Source: Spirochaetaceae bacterium | GTDB lineage: Bacteria; Spirochaetota; Spirochaetia; Treponematales; Rectinemataceae | Length of the DNA: 32,063 nucleotides | Assembly: GCA_025355995.1 (NCBI GenBank) | Contig: JANXYQ010000104.1 | Coordinates: 1-32,063 of the forward strand | Direction of reading: 5' to 3' | Part shown: positions 7,391 to 16,350 of the stretch, one piece after another | Layout: the number at the start of each line of letters is the position of its first letter | Numbering within the stretch: position 1 is the first letter of the stretch | The notes under the pieces: model-generated | What the model was told of the DNA's origin: nothing | The model's database searches: none | Seen by the model: only the letters and a program-made list of their open reading frames with translations | Made by a program: the position numbers and the translations under genes

Positions 7391-8041
7391 ATGATCACCC
7401 GCGAAAGGCTCAGCGCCGACGTCCACCAGGAACTGCTCAATCGGATTATCCGAGGCGAAATAGCGCCCGGCCAGCGCCTCAGGGACTCGGAACTCGCGGA
7501 GGAGCTCGGCGTGAGCCGGACTCCCATACGCGAGGCCCTCCTGAGGCTCGAGCGCGAGGGTTTCATCGTCTCGCAGAAACACCTCGGCTTCACGGTCAAG
7601 CGCCTCCAGGAATCCGAGATCCACGAGGTCTACCCCCTCATCAGCATCCTGGAGTGCGCCGCCCTAGATTCCGCGCCCCTACCGGGCAGCGCCAAGATCA
7701 AGGAGCTCAAGGAGCTCGAACGCTCGCTCAAGCTCGAGGGCTCCGACCCCCTGCGGCGCATCGAGCTCGATTCCTGCTGGCACGAGGCCCTGGTCGAGGG
7801 CTCGGGCAACTAGCATCTCATGCGCATCCTCTCCGAGCTTAAGCGCATCCTCCTGCGCTACGAATACGCCTTCATGCGGGACGATGCTCTAGTCTCGGAA
7901 TCGGTCGCCGAGCACGACGCGATAGCCCTCGCCCTGTCGCGGGGAGATCGCCGAGAGGCCGTGCGCCTGCTCGGCGCCCACTGGGAGCGCTCCAACAAGG
8001 TGATCCTCTCCGACTTCCTCGCCAACGGGGGCGACTCATGA
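7391..8041 (+). pseudogene. GntR-family (FCD) regulator interrupted by an in-frame TAG
   Basis: The product would be a FadR/FCD-type transcription factor of about 216 codons, the normal family length. Residues 1-75 form the winged helix-turn-helix (IIRGEIAPGQRLRDSELAEE, LGVSRTPIREALLRLEREGF). The rest is the helical FCD ligand domain, with the family motif WHEALVEGSGN. Directly after Asn140 comes TAG (7811-7813), and the same frame continues with HLMRILSELKRILLRYEYAFM and the closing SVAEHDAIALALSRGDRREA motif to TGA 8039-8041. Only one codon is wrong. A CAG-, AAG- or GAG-to-TAG change, amber readthrough or a sequencing error would all explain it. TAG is the ordinary stop of several genes here, so general recoding is unlikely. 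The downstream part includes the ATGA overlap with xdhA. If the stop is real, the ligand domain is halved and regulation could be lost. Confidence 0.85.
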
Positions 8042-9522
8042 AAGTGCGCTTCCTCGCGAACGATTCCCTCGTCGAGACCGAGGCCTGGGCCCTCGCCCCC
8101 GCCCTCGATTTCATACGCGGGGAGCTCCGCCTCACCGGCGCGAAGGAAGGCTGCCGCGAGGGCGACTGCGGCGCCTGCGCCGTCATAGTCGGCGTCAGGA
8201 ACGAATCGCCGACCGGCCTGCGCGCCGGTAGCGGCTTCGCGTACGACGCTCAGCCGTCCTGCCTACTCGCCCTGGGCGAGCTCGAGGGCAGGCAGCTCGT
8301 GACCATAGAGGGCCTGGCCGCCGCGGGCCCGACGCCTGTGATGCGCGCCCTCGCCGAGGCGAACGGCAGCCAGTGCGGCTTCTGCTCGCCGGGCTTCGTC
8401 GTCTCGCTCACCGCCTACCTGATTAACGGCGACGAGCGCCGAGGCGCGCTCTCGGTCGAGGGAGCCTTCGCCGCGGTCGAGGGCAATCTCTGCCGCTGCA
8501 CGGGCTACGGAGCCATCAAGCGGGCGGCGGCGAGGCTGGTGGAGGAGTTCGCGAGCCTGCCGCTCGATCCCTACGCCCGACTCGACGCCCTCGTCGCGGC
8601 TGGCGTAGTCCCCGCCTCCTGCGCCTCCTTCGCCCGCGGCGAAATCCTGCCGTCGCTCGCCCGCGGCGAACCTTCGGTCGAGGGCGGCAGTCTGGCCCTG
8701 GGAGGCGGATCCGACTTCTTCGTCCGCAACCCCCATCCCGACCCGGCCGCATTCCCCGCCTTCTCGCTACTGGATCGCGAGCCCGCGCTCAGGCGGGTCG
8801 AGAGGAGGACGGCGGGAGGCGAGGAGCGCCTCGAGATCGGCGCCGCCCTCAGCTGGCGCGAATTCTTCTCGGACCCGGATATCCTAAAGCTCGTGCCGGG
8901 CATCGAGCGCTTCGAGAAGCTGCTCGCGAGCCCCCTGGTGAGGGAGCGCGCGACGATAGGCGGCAATTTAGCCAATGCCTCCCCGGTCGGCGACCTGACC
9001 GCGATGCTATTGGCCCTGGGCGCCTCGCTGCGGCTCGAGGGCCCCACGGGCTCGCGCGAGTTGCCCCTGGACGAGCTCTACCTCGGCTACAAGAAGCTCG
9101 AGCTCCGGGCCGGCGAGCTCATCGCCGCGGTCATCCTGAGGGCTTCCCGCCCCTTCTCCCTCTTCAACTTCGAGAAGGTCTCCAAGCGCGAGCGCCTGGA
9201 CATCGCGGCGGTGAACACCGCCGCGGCCTTCGAGGCGGAGGATTCCGCCGGGGGCGGGCCGCTGATAAGGCGCGCCAGGATCTCCGCGGGGGGGGTGGCA
9301 CCGGTGCCCCTCCTCCTGAAGAAGGCCTCCGCCTTCCTGGAGGGCCGGCCCCTGACCGCCGCCGCGGCCCTGGAGGCCGCGCGCATCGCCGCCGCGGAGG
9401 CCTCGCCGATCGGGGACGTGCGCGGCAGCGCCGACTACAGGCGCCGCCTCCTCGAACGCCTCGTGCTCGCGCATTTCGTCGTTCTCTTCCCCGGCTCCGG
9501 CGTCGAGGAGGCCATATCGTGA
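8038..9522 (+). CDS. xdhA: Xanthine dehydrogenase FeS/FAD subunit
   Basis: This small subunit of 494 residues passes electrons from the molybdenum centre through two [2Fe-2S] clusters to FAD. The plant-ferredoxin-type cluster uses Cys39, 44, 47 and 75 (EGCREGDCGAC...SC). The second cluster uses Cys113/116 (QCGFCSPGF) and Cys152/154 (LCRCTGYG). The FAD domain follows from about residue 215 (LGGGSDFF), with ATIGGNLANASPVGD at 305-319, and the CO-dehydrogenase-flavoprotein C-terminal domain ends the chain. Length and domain order match bacterial XdhA of the two-subunit enzyme. The ATG overlaps the regulator's TGA (ATGA), which suggests translational coupling. If translation halts at the regulator's TAG, 225 bases upstream, coupling may be weakened. 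The partner subunit is encoded next, and all visible cofactor ligands are intact. Confidence 0.93.
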   Translation: MKVRFLANDSLVETEAWALAPALDFIRGELRLTGAKEGCREGDCGACAVIVGVRNESPTGLRAGSGFAYDAQPSCLLALGELEGRQLVTIEGLAAAGPTPVMRALAEANGSQCGFCSPGFVVSLTAYLINGDERRGALSVEGAFAAVEGNLCRCTGYGAIKRAAARLVEEFASLPLDPYARLDALVAAGVVPASCASFARGEILPSLARGEPSVEGGSLALGGGSDFFVRNPHPDPAAFPAFSLLDREPALRRVERRTAGGEERLEIGAALSWREFFSDPDILKLVPGIERFEKLLASPLVRERATIGGNLANASPVGDLTAMLLALGASLRLEGPTGSRELPLDELYLGYKKLELRAGELIAAVILRASRPFSLFNFEKVSKRERLDIAAVNTAAAFEAEDSAGGGPLIRRARISAGGVAPVPLLLKKASAFLEGRPLTAAAALEAARIAAAEASPIGDVRGSADYRRRLLERLVLAHFVVLFPGSGVEEAIS

Positions 9523-11804
9523 AGCCGACCAAGGAATCCGAGCTCAACCTGAGCGGAGCCACTCGCTATCTGGACGACCTGCCGGCTACGGAGGGCATGC
9601 TCTACGGCGTTCCGCTGACGAGCCCCTGCGCGAGGGGACTGCTCAGGGGAATCGACGCCTCCGCGGCCCTGGCCCTGGACGCTTCCGTCAGCGTATTGAC
9701 GGCCTCCGACATCCCCGGGGAAAACCAGCTCGGCGAGGCGGTCAGCGACGAGAGCCTCCTCGTGGATGGCGAGTGGAGCTACCTGGGGCAGTGCCTGGCC
9801 CTGGCCCTCGCGGCCACGCCGAGCCTGGCGCGGAAGGCCGCCGCCCTCGTGAGGATCGTCTACGACGAGCTCGAGGCCGTGACCGACGCGCGGGCGGCCG
9901 CCGAGTCGGGCAGCTTCATACTTCCCTCGCGCACGATGAGGTCCGGCGATCCCGCCTCGGCCTTCTCGCGCTGCGCGATCGTGGTCGAGGGAAGGGTCGA
10001 GTCCGGCGGCCAGGAGCACGTCTACCTCGAGGCCCAGGGAGCCATCGCCGAGAGCCTCGAGGGCGGCCGCGTCCGCGTCGTATCCGGAACCCAGGCTCCC
10101 TCGGGCGTGCAGCGCGCCATAGCGCGGACGCTCGGGCTAGGCATGCACGACGTCGAGGTCGAGGCGAGGCGCCTGGGCGGGGCCTTCGGCGGGAAGGAAG
10201 ACCAGGCGGCTCAATGGGCGGCGCTCGCGGCCCTCGGCGCGGCCAGGACGGGCAAGACGGTCAAGGTCTACCTGAATCGCCGCGAGGACATGAATTGGAC
10301 GGGCAAGCGCCATCCCTACTCGAGCGACTACAAGCTTGGGCTCGACGCCGAGGGGCGGATCCTCGCCTACGAGGCGGACTACTATCAGAACTCCGGAGCC
10401 TGCTGTGACCTCTCGCCCGCCATCCTCTCGCGCACGCTCTTCCACGCGGCGAGCGCCTATCGCATACCCAACCTGCGCGTAACGGGCAGGATGTGCCGGA
10501 CTAACCTCCCGCCCTTCACCGCCTTCCGCGGCTTCGGCGCGCCCCAGGGCGTCTTCGTCATCGAATGCGCCCTCGACGCCGCGGCCCGCGAAGGCGGCTG
10601 GGACCCCGTCGAGCTCAGGCTCAAGAACCTGCTCGCCGAGGGCGACAGCTTCCACTTCGGCCAGCCGGTAGCCGACTGCCGCGCGAGGAGGACCGTCGAC
10701 CGGACCCTCGAGCTCTCGCGCTGGACGGAGCTGCGAGCCGAGATCGATTCGTTCAATTCCGCCCATCGCCTCGTGAAGCGGGGCGCGGCCATCCTCCCCA
10801 TCTGCTTCGGCGTCTCCTTCACCAAGCTCGTGATGAACCAGGGCGGGGCCCTCGTCCACGTCTACGGCGACGGTTCGGTCTCGGTCTCGACCGGGGCGGT
10901 GGAGATGGGCCAACAGGTCGCCCGCAAGATCCAGGTGATCGCCGCGCGGTCCCTCGGCATACCCGAAGGGCTCGTGCGGGTCGAGTCCACGCGGACAGCC
11001 TCGGTCGCCAACACCTACTCCACGGCGGCGAGCACGGGCTCGGATATAAACGGCATGGCCGCGCTGGCCGCCTGCGAGGAGATACGCGGCCGCCTCCTCG
11101 GCCTCGCCGCGCGCATGCTGGGCGCGGACAAGGGCGAGCTGCGCATCGAATCGGGCTTCGTGACCAAGGGCTGCGAGATTACCGAGCTCGCGTGGAAGGA
11201 GCTCGTCGACAAGGCCCACCTCGACCGCATCGACCTGTCAGCCCACGGCTTCTACGCCACGCCCGGGCTCTTCTACGACATGAAGGCCGAGAGGGGCAGT
11301 CCCTTCGCCTATCACGTGTACGGCTGCTCGGCCGTCACGGCGACCCTCGACGCGCTGCGCGGGACCTATCGTTTCGACGAGGCCTTCATCGTCCACGACG
11401 TCGGCGAGAGCATCGACTACGACGTCGACCTGGGACAGGTCGAGGGCGCCTTCGCCCAGGGCCTCGGCTGGGCAGCCCTCGAGGACCTCCGCTACGACGA
11501 GAGGGGCAGGCTCCTGTCCGACACGCTATCGACCTACAAGCTGCCCGACCTCCGCTTCATGCCTTCGGCCGTCAAGATAGAGTTCCTCGAGGGAGCGCCC
11601 AACCCCAAGGCGGTGATGCGCTCGAAGGCGATAGGCGAGCCGCCCCTGCTCTACGGAATAGCGGGATACTTCGCCATATTGGACGCCCTGCGCGCTGTCG
11701 ATAGGACCCATCCCACGAAAGCGCCTAGCTCGGCCCCCTACGCCTATGATCTCCCAATGACGCCCGAGAAGGCCCTCGACTTCATCCAAGGAGTCCGCCG
11801 ATGA
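9519..11804 (+). CDS. xdhB: Xanthine dehydrogenase molybdenum subunit
   Basis: This 761-residue subunit holds the molybdopterin cofactor and hydroxylates hypoxanthine to xanthine and xanthine to urate. Substrate-site residues known from bovine xanthine oxidase are present: Glu227 (GGAFGGKE, bovine Glu802), Arg305 (ILSRTLFH, Arg880), Phe339 (FRGFG, Phe914), Phe434 (FGVSF, Phe1009) and the catalytic base Glu707 (KAIGEPP, Glu1261). The first four are spaced exactly as in the bovine enzyme (78, 34 and 95 residues). GGQEHVYLEAQ and VEMGQQ are further family motifs. This makes a true purine enzyme very likely, rather than a nicotinate or aldehyde hydroxylase. The start is GTG 9519, overlapping the TGA of xdhA as GTGA. 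The preceding subunit provides FeS and FAD. The maturation factor XdhC is not in the window. Confidence 0.95.
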   Translation: MKPTKESELNLSGATRYLDDLPATEGMLYGVPLTSPCARGLLRGIDASAALALDASVSVLTASDIPGENQLGEAVSDESLLVDGEWSYLGQCLALALAATPSLARKAAALVRIVYDELEAVTDARAAAESGSFILPSRTMRSGDPASAFSRCAIVVEGRVESGGQEHVYLEAQGAIAESLEGGRVRVVSGTQAPSGVQRAIARTLGLGMHDVEVEARRLGGAFGGKEDQAAQWAALAALGAARTGKTVKVYLNRREDMNWTGKRHPYSSDYKLGLDAEGRILAYEADYYQNSGACCDLSPAILSRTLFHAASAYRIPNLRVTGRMCRTNLPPFTAFRGFGAPQGVFVIECALDAAAREGGWDPVELRLKNLLAEGDSFHFGQPVADCRARRTVDRTLELSRWTELRAEIDSFNSAHRLVKRGAAILPICFGVSFTKLVMNQGGALVHVYGDGSVSVSTGAVEMGQQVARKIQVIAARSLGIPEGLVRVESTRTASVANTYSTAASTGSDINGMAALAACEEIRGRLLGLAARMLGADKGELRIESGFVTKGCEITELAWKELVDKAHLDRIDLSAHGFYATPGLFYDMKAERGSPFAYHVYGCSAVTATLDALRGTYRFDEAFIVHDVGESIDYDVDLGQVEGAFAQGLGWAALEDLRYDERGRLLSDTLSTYKLPDLRFMPSAVKIEFLEGAPNPKAVMRSKAIGEPPLLYGIAGYFAILDALRAVDRTHPTKAPSSAPYAYDLPMTPEKALDFIQGVRR

Positions 11805-13183
11805 TCATCAGGAACGGCCTCGTGGCCCTGCCCGGCGAAGGCGACTTCCGCCGCGCCTCGATCCGGGCGCGGGGCGAGAGGATCGCCGAGATAGCGGAGG
11901 GCCTCGAGCCGCTGCCAGGCGAGGAGGAGATCGACGCGTCGGGCCTCCTCGTCCTCCCCGGAGCCATCGATCCCCACGTGCACTTCGACGAGCCCGGCTT
12001 CACGTCGCGGGAGGACTTCCTCCACGGCAGCTCGGAGGCGGCCCGCGGCGGGGTCACGACGGTGATAGACATGCCCTGCACCTCGCTGCCGCCCGTGATC
12101 GACCTCGCCGCCTTCGAGAACAAGCTCGCCCAGGTCGCGAAGGGCGCCGTGGTCGACTTCGCGCTCTTCGGCGGCGTCTCGGGCCACCGGGTCTCCGACA
12201 GCCTCGGCTCCGGCGGGGCGGGGGCGATGGCGGCCCTCGCGCCCAAGGTCGTGGGCTTCAAATGCTATTTCATCTCCGGCATGGACAGCTTCACTCGGGT
12301 GACCCACGACGATTTCACGCGGGTCGTGGCCGAGGGGGCGCGCCTCGGCCGCCCCGTCCTGCTCCACGCCGAGGACCTCGATTACGTGACCGCCGCCGCT
12401 TCCCGCGTCAAGGCGGAGCGCGCGGCCGGCCGCCGCTCGGCGGACTCCGGATGGGACGACTACTACGAATCCCGGCCCGAGGCGGCCGAGCTGGCCGCTG
12501 TAGCCGCGGCGCTGGCCCTCGCCAAGGGCCGGGAGGCCAGCCTCCATATAGTCCACGTCGGCACGTCCGCGGCGGCCGAGCTCGCGCACTCCGCGGGAGC
12601 CACCTGCGAGACCTGCGCCCACTACCTCGCCTTCAGCCGCGAGGACTTCGCCTCCAAGGGAGCCGCCTTGAAGACCGCCCCCGTCGTAAAGGGACGCGGG
12701 GAGCGCGAGGCCCTCTGGTCCCTCCTGGCCGCGGGCCGCATAGACTTCCTCGCCAGCGACCACGCTCCGAGCACAATAGCGGAAAAGGAGACGGGCGACG
12801 CCTGGTCGGCCTACGGCGGCATACCCGGCGTAGGCACGGGCTTCCCGTACCTCTACTCCGAGGGCCTCGCTCGGGGCCGCCTGAGCCTGCCGCGCTTCCT
12901 CGAGGCGACCTCGGGCGCGGCCGCGAGGCGCTACGGCCTGGACGCTCGCAAGGGCGCCATCGCCCCCGGGAAGGACGCTGACCTCGTTCTCGTCGATCCC
13001 GCCCGGACGACGAGGATAGAAGGCGCGAGGCTCCTCTCCAAGGGGCGGATAACGCCCTTCGAGGGGATGGAACTCGCGGGCTCGATCGTCGCGACCTACC
13101 TACGCGGCCGCCTCGTATACGACGGATCGAGGATCATAGCCGCGCCCGGCACCGGGCGCTTCCTAAGCTGGGGGTACGCATGA
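11801..13183 (+). CDS. hyuA: HyuA-like cyclic amidohydrolase (hydantoinase/allantoinase family)
   Basis: This 460-residue dinuclear metal hydrolase opens cyclic amide or ureide rings. Metal ligands can be placed: HVHF (His59, His61; DPHVHFDEPGFTSREDF), a probable carboxylated Lys154 (GFKCYFISG), His189 (LLHAED), a His in the HIVHVGT strand and the Asp of ASDHAPS. The EPG...REDF signature is closer to allantoinase/dihydroorotase than to classical dihydropyrimidinase. E. coli HyuA, in the purine-linked ygeW-hyuA-ygfK-ssnA neighbourhood, has the same length. The ATG overlaps the xdhB stop (ATGA), with AAGGAG seven bases upstream. In this operon it probably opens one ring of a reduced purine-derived intermediate. 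Allantoin or hydantoins are alternative substrates. The exact substrate is inferred from context only. Confidence 0.87.
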   Translation: MIIRNGLVALPGEGDFRRASIRARGERIAEIAEGLEPLPGEEEIDASGLLVLPGAIDPHVHFDEPGFTSREDFLHGSSEAARGGVTTVIDMPCTSLPPVIDLAAFENKLAQVAKGAVVDFALFGGVSGHRVSDSLGSGGAGAMAALAPKVVGFKCYFISGMDSFTRVTHDDFTRVVAEGARLGRPVLLHAEDLDYVTAAASRVKAERAAGRRSADSGWDDYYESRPEAAELAAVAAALALAKGREASLHIVHVGTSAAAELAHSAGATCETCAHYLAFSREDFASKGAALKTAPVVKGRGEREALWSLLAAGRIDFLASDHAPSTIAEKETGDAWSAYGGIPGVGTGFPYLYSEGLARGRLSLPRFLEATSGAAARRYGLDARKGAIAPGKDADLVLVDPARTTRIEGARLLSKGRITPFEGMELAGSIVATYLRGRLVYDGSRIIAAPGTGRFLSWGYA

Positions 13184-16100
13184 GCAAGGTCATGGACGCT
13201 ACGGGATTGAAAAATCTGCTCGGGCGGATCGCGGGCGAGTACCGCGCGAAGGGCTCCATCTACGAGATACCCGAGAAGGCCTTCCGCAAGGCCTTCGAGC
13301 TCGAGGCGGGGAGCCCCGGCCTCGAAGTGATGGGAGGCCTCGTCTCCCTGCCCGTGGGGCCCGCGGCCGGCCCGCACAGCCAGATCGCGCCGAACCTGGT
13401 CGCCGCCTATCTCGCGGGGGCCCGCGTCTTCGAGCTGAAGACAGTCCAGGAGAACGACGCCCTGGAGATCGCCAAGCCCTGCATCGACGCGCTCGACGAG
13501 GGCCACAACACCGAATGGTCGACCGAGCTGTCGCTCGGAGCGGCCCGCGAGGAATACCTCCGGGGATGGATGGCGGTCAACCTCCTCGCCTCGATATTCT
13601 CCTCCTCGCCCCGGGCCTTCATATTCAACATGTCCGTGGGCTACACCCTGGCGGGGATCAAGGGCGCCAAGATGGACGCCTTCATCGAGGGAGTGCGCGC
13701 GCCCGCCGGGACCGAATTCTGGCAGGCCGCGTTGCGCGACCTCGGTTCCTTCGTCGAATCCGTTTCCTTCCGATCGACCTTCGGCGGGGAGGCCCTCGCG
13801 AAGGCGCGCGCCCTGCTGTCGGACTTCCCCTCCTCCCCCGTCCACTCGGTCACTCTGTCCACCATGCACGGCTGCCCGCCCGACGAGATCGGGCGCATCG
13901 GCTCCTACCTCGTCGAGGAGAAGGGCTTCGATACCTTCATCAAGCTCAACCCGACGCTGCTCGGCTTCGATACGGCGCGCCGGATCCTCGACGAGACCGG
14001 CTGGAAGCGCATCGGCATCAGGCGGGACAACTTCGAGCGCGACCTGCAGTTCGCGGATGCGCTCGGCCTCATCGCCGCCCTGGACGCGAAGGCCAGGTCG
14101 CGGGGAAGGCGCTTCGGGATAAAGCTCTCCAATACGCTCGCCAACGCCAACCCCGGGGGCTTCCTCCCTGGCGACGAGCGCTACATGTCCGGGCGCGCCC
14201 TCTTCCCGCTCACGATCAGGCTCGCGGCCGAGCTGGCCGAGGCCATGCGCGCCTCGCTGCCCGGCTGGGACTCCCGCTTCTCCTACTGCGGCGGCGCCTG
14301 GGCGGCGAACGCCGGCGCCCTCGTAGCGGCGGGCCTGGGCCCGCTCACGATCGCGACCGACATCCTCAAGCCCGGCGGCTACCTGCGCCTCCTCCCGGCG
14401 GCCCGCGCCGCCGTGGCGGCCCTGCCTTCCTCGCCGGGCCGTCCCGACGCCGCCGCCCTGGCGCGCCTCGCGGACTCCGCCCTCGCCCTGCCGGAGTACC
14501 GCTCGGGCTGGAAGTCCGGGACCGCCCGGATAGGGAAGCCCTTGCCCGCCTATGATTGCTTCGCCGCCCCCTGCGTCGAGGCCTGCCCCGTGGGACAGAA
14601 GGTCCCGGAGTACATCAGGCTCGAGGCCGAGGGAAGGCGCGAGGCCGCCTTAGCCTCGATCCTCGCCGACAATCCCCTGCCCTTCGTCACCGGCACGTTG
14701 TGCGATCACGTATGCCAGGAAGCCTGCTGCCGCAACGACTACGAGGGCAGCGTGGAGATACGCGCCGTGAAGCTCGCCTGCGCGAGGGCTGCCTCGCTTC
14801 CCGCGACGCGGCCGACCGTCGCCGCTTATAAAGGCAAGGTGGCCATCGTAGGCGCCGGCCCCGCCGGGCTCTCGTGCGCCCACCACCTCGCCCTCGCGGG
14901 CGTGGGCGTCACCATCTTCGACGCCTCTAAGGAGCCGGGCGGAGTGCCCGCCAACGTGATCCCGCGTTTCAGGATCGAGCGGGCGGACCTGGCCGCCGAC
15001 GTGGGCAGGATACGGTCCCTCGGCGTCGAATTCCGCTTCGGCGCCCGGATAGGCTCCCTCGTGGGCCTCGAGGCGGAGGGCTTCACGGCCGTCTTCGTCT
15101 GCACAGGCGCCCCCGACGCGAAGGAGCTCGCGCTGGAGGGCGACGTAGTCCCCGTCGTCGACGCCCTCTCATTCCTCGCGGCCGCCTCCTCCCTCGTCGG
15201 GGGATCGGAAGAGGCCTGGCCCTACGGCAGACCCAAGGATATCGTCGTGGCCGGAGGCGGCAATACCGCCATGGACGCGGCGCGCGTCGCCCTGAGGCTC
15301 CCCGGCGTCGAGCGCGTCCGCATCTCGTACAGAAGGGCGCGGGAGGACATGCCCGCGGACGAGGAGGAGCTGCGCAACGCCCTCGAAGAGGGCGCGAGGC
15401 TCATGGAACTCACCCTGCCCGAGCGCTCCTACGACGCTCCCGAGGGCCCGATGATCTCCCTGCGCGTGATGGAGCCCGGGGAGCCCGACTCCTCCGGAAG
15501 GAGCTCCCCCGTCCCGACGCCCGAGACCGAGAGCGTCGATTGCGACCTCCTCGTTGCGGCGGTGGGCGAAAAGCCCGACGCGGCGCTCCTCGCAAGCCTG
15601 GGCATCCCGGTCGGCCCGAAGGGCCTCCCTGCCTACGACCGCGAGACCCAGGCGGTCTCCCGCCCCAGCCCTCGCGCCGACGCCTACGTCGGGCCCGACG
15701 TCTACGTCGGGGGTGACGCCGCCCACGGCCCCGCCTCGATCATCGAGGCCGAGGCCGACGGGCGCAGGGCCGCCTACGCCATCCTCCGCTCGGCGAGGAT
15801 CGAACCGCCGCGTGAAGCCTACGCTCCGAGCCCTCCCGACGCGGACAAGCTCGCGGCGCGAGGCGAATTCTACCCGAGCGAGGCCGCCAATTCTCCCTCC
15901 TTCGTCTCGAGGGAGGCGGAGCGTTGCCTGCGCTGCGATTCGGCCTGCCTGCGCTGCGTCGAGGTCTGCCCCAATCGCGCCAACTTCGCGCTTCCGATAG
16001 GGTCGGGCTTCGCCCAGTCCATCCAGATCCTCCACGTCGACTCGCTCTGCAACGAGTGCGGCAACTGCGGCCTCTTCTGCCCCTACGAGGGCGAGCCCTA

Positions 16101-16350
16101 TCGCGGCAAGCCCACCCTGTTCAAGGATCGGGCGGCGCTCGAGGCGTCGCGCAACGCCGGATTTTGCTATGTCGCCTCCGGCGGCGGCGCCCCGTCGGAG
16201 CCGGGCCTCCTCTGCCGCGAGGAGCCGGGAGCGGCCCTCGCCGAGCTCGGCTTCGCTAAATGGTCCGCCGAGGGGGCCGGAGGGAGGCTCGCCGCGATCG
16301 CGCGCGAGATATTCGCCAGCCATGAATACCTGATAGGAGGCGAGCGATGA
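13180..16350 (+). CDS. ygfK: YgfK-type flavin/iron-sulfur oxidoreductase (putative urate or selenate reductase subunit)
   Basis: This large protein of 1056 residues has three parts. Residues about 1-430 form a dihydroorotate/dihydropyrimidine-dehydrogenase-like FMN barrel (SLPVGPAAGPHSQIAPN, MHGCPPDEIG, FIKLNPTLLG, IKLSNTLANANPGGF). A Cys-rich linker at about 460-525 (CFAAPCVEACPVGQ, CDHVCQEACC) leads to a glutamate-synthase-small-subunit-like FAD/NAD(P) module with IVGAGPAGLSCA near 555 and VVAGGGNTAMDAA near 690. Two [4Fe-4S]-type motif sets lie at about 915-970 (CLRCDSACLRCVEVCP, CNECGNCGLFCP). The layout mirrors dihydropyrimidine dehydrogenase and matches E. coli YgfK (about 1030 residues). 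It presumably uses NAD(P)H or another low-potential donor to reduce a purine-ring compound, urate being the leading proposal. The old selenate-reductase name rests on weak evidence. It is coupled to hyuA and ssnA by ATGA overlaps. Confidence 0.9.
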   Translation: MSKVMDATGLKNLLGRIAGEYRAKGSIYEIPEKAFRKAFELEAGSPGLEVMGGLVSLPVGPAAGPHSQIAPNLVAAYLAGARVFELKTVQENDALEIAKPCIDALDEGHNTEWSTELSLGAAREEYLRGWMAVNLLASIFSSSPRAFIFNMSVGYTLAGIKGAKMDAFIEGVRAPAGTEFWQAALRDLGSFVESVSFRSTFGGEALAKARALLSDFPSSPVHSVTLSTMHGCPPDEIGRIGSYLVEEKGFDTFIKLNPTLLGFDTARRILDETGWKRIGIRRDNFERDLQFADALGLIAALDAKARSRGRRFGIKLSNTLANANPGGFLPGDERYMSGRALFPLTIRLAAELAEAMRASLPGWDSRFSYCGGAWAANAGALVAAGLGPLTIATDILKPGGYLRLLPAARAAVAALPSSPGRPDAAALARLADSALALPEYRSGWKSGTARIGKPLPAYDCFAAPCVEACPVGQKVPEYIRLEAEGRREAALASILADNPLPFVTGTLCDHVCQEACCRNDYEGSVEIRAVKLACARAASLPATRPTVAAYKGKVAIVGAGPAGLSCAHHLALAGVGVTIFDASKEPGGVPANVIPRFRIERADLAADVGRIRSLGVEFRFGARIGSLVGLEAEGFTAVFVCTGAPDAKELALEGDVVPVVDALSFLAAASSLVGGSEEAWPYGRPKDIVVAGGGNTAMDAARVALRLPGVERVRISYRRAREDMPADEEELRNALEEGARLMELTLPERSYDAPEGPMISLRVMEPGEPDSSGRSSPVPTPETESVDCDLLVAAVGEKPDAALLASLGIPVGPKGLPAYDRETQAVSRPSPRADAYVGPDVYVGGDAAHGPASIIEAEADGRRAAYAILRSARIEPPREAYAPSPPDADKLAARGEFYPSEAANSPSFVSREAERCLRCDSACLRCVEVCPNRANFALPIGSGFAQSIQILHVDSLCNECGNCGLFCPYEGEPYRGKPTLFKDRAALEASRNAGFCYVASGGGAPSEPGLLCREEPGAALAELGFAKWSAEGAGGRLAAIAREIFASHEYLIGGER

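Noticed and set aside
7811-7813. TAG read as pyrrolysine or a reassigned sense codon
   Set aside because: TAG ends ade, the SDR gene, the barrel protein, the lipoprotein and ygeY in this window, and no other internal TAG occurs in intact genes.
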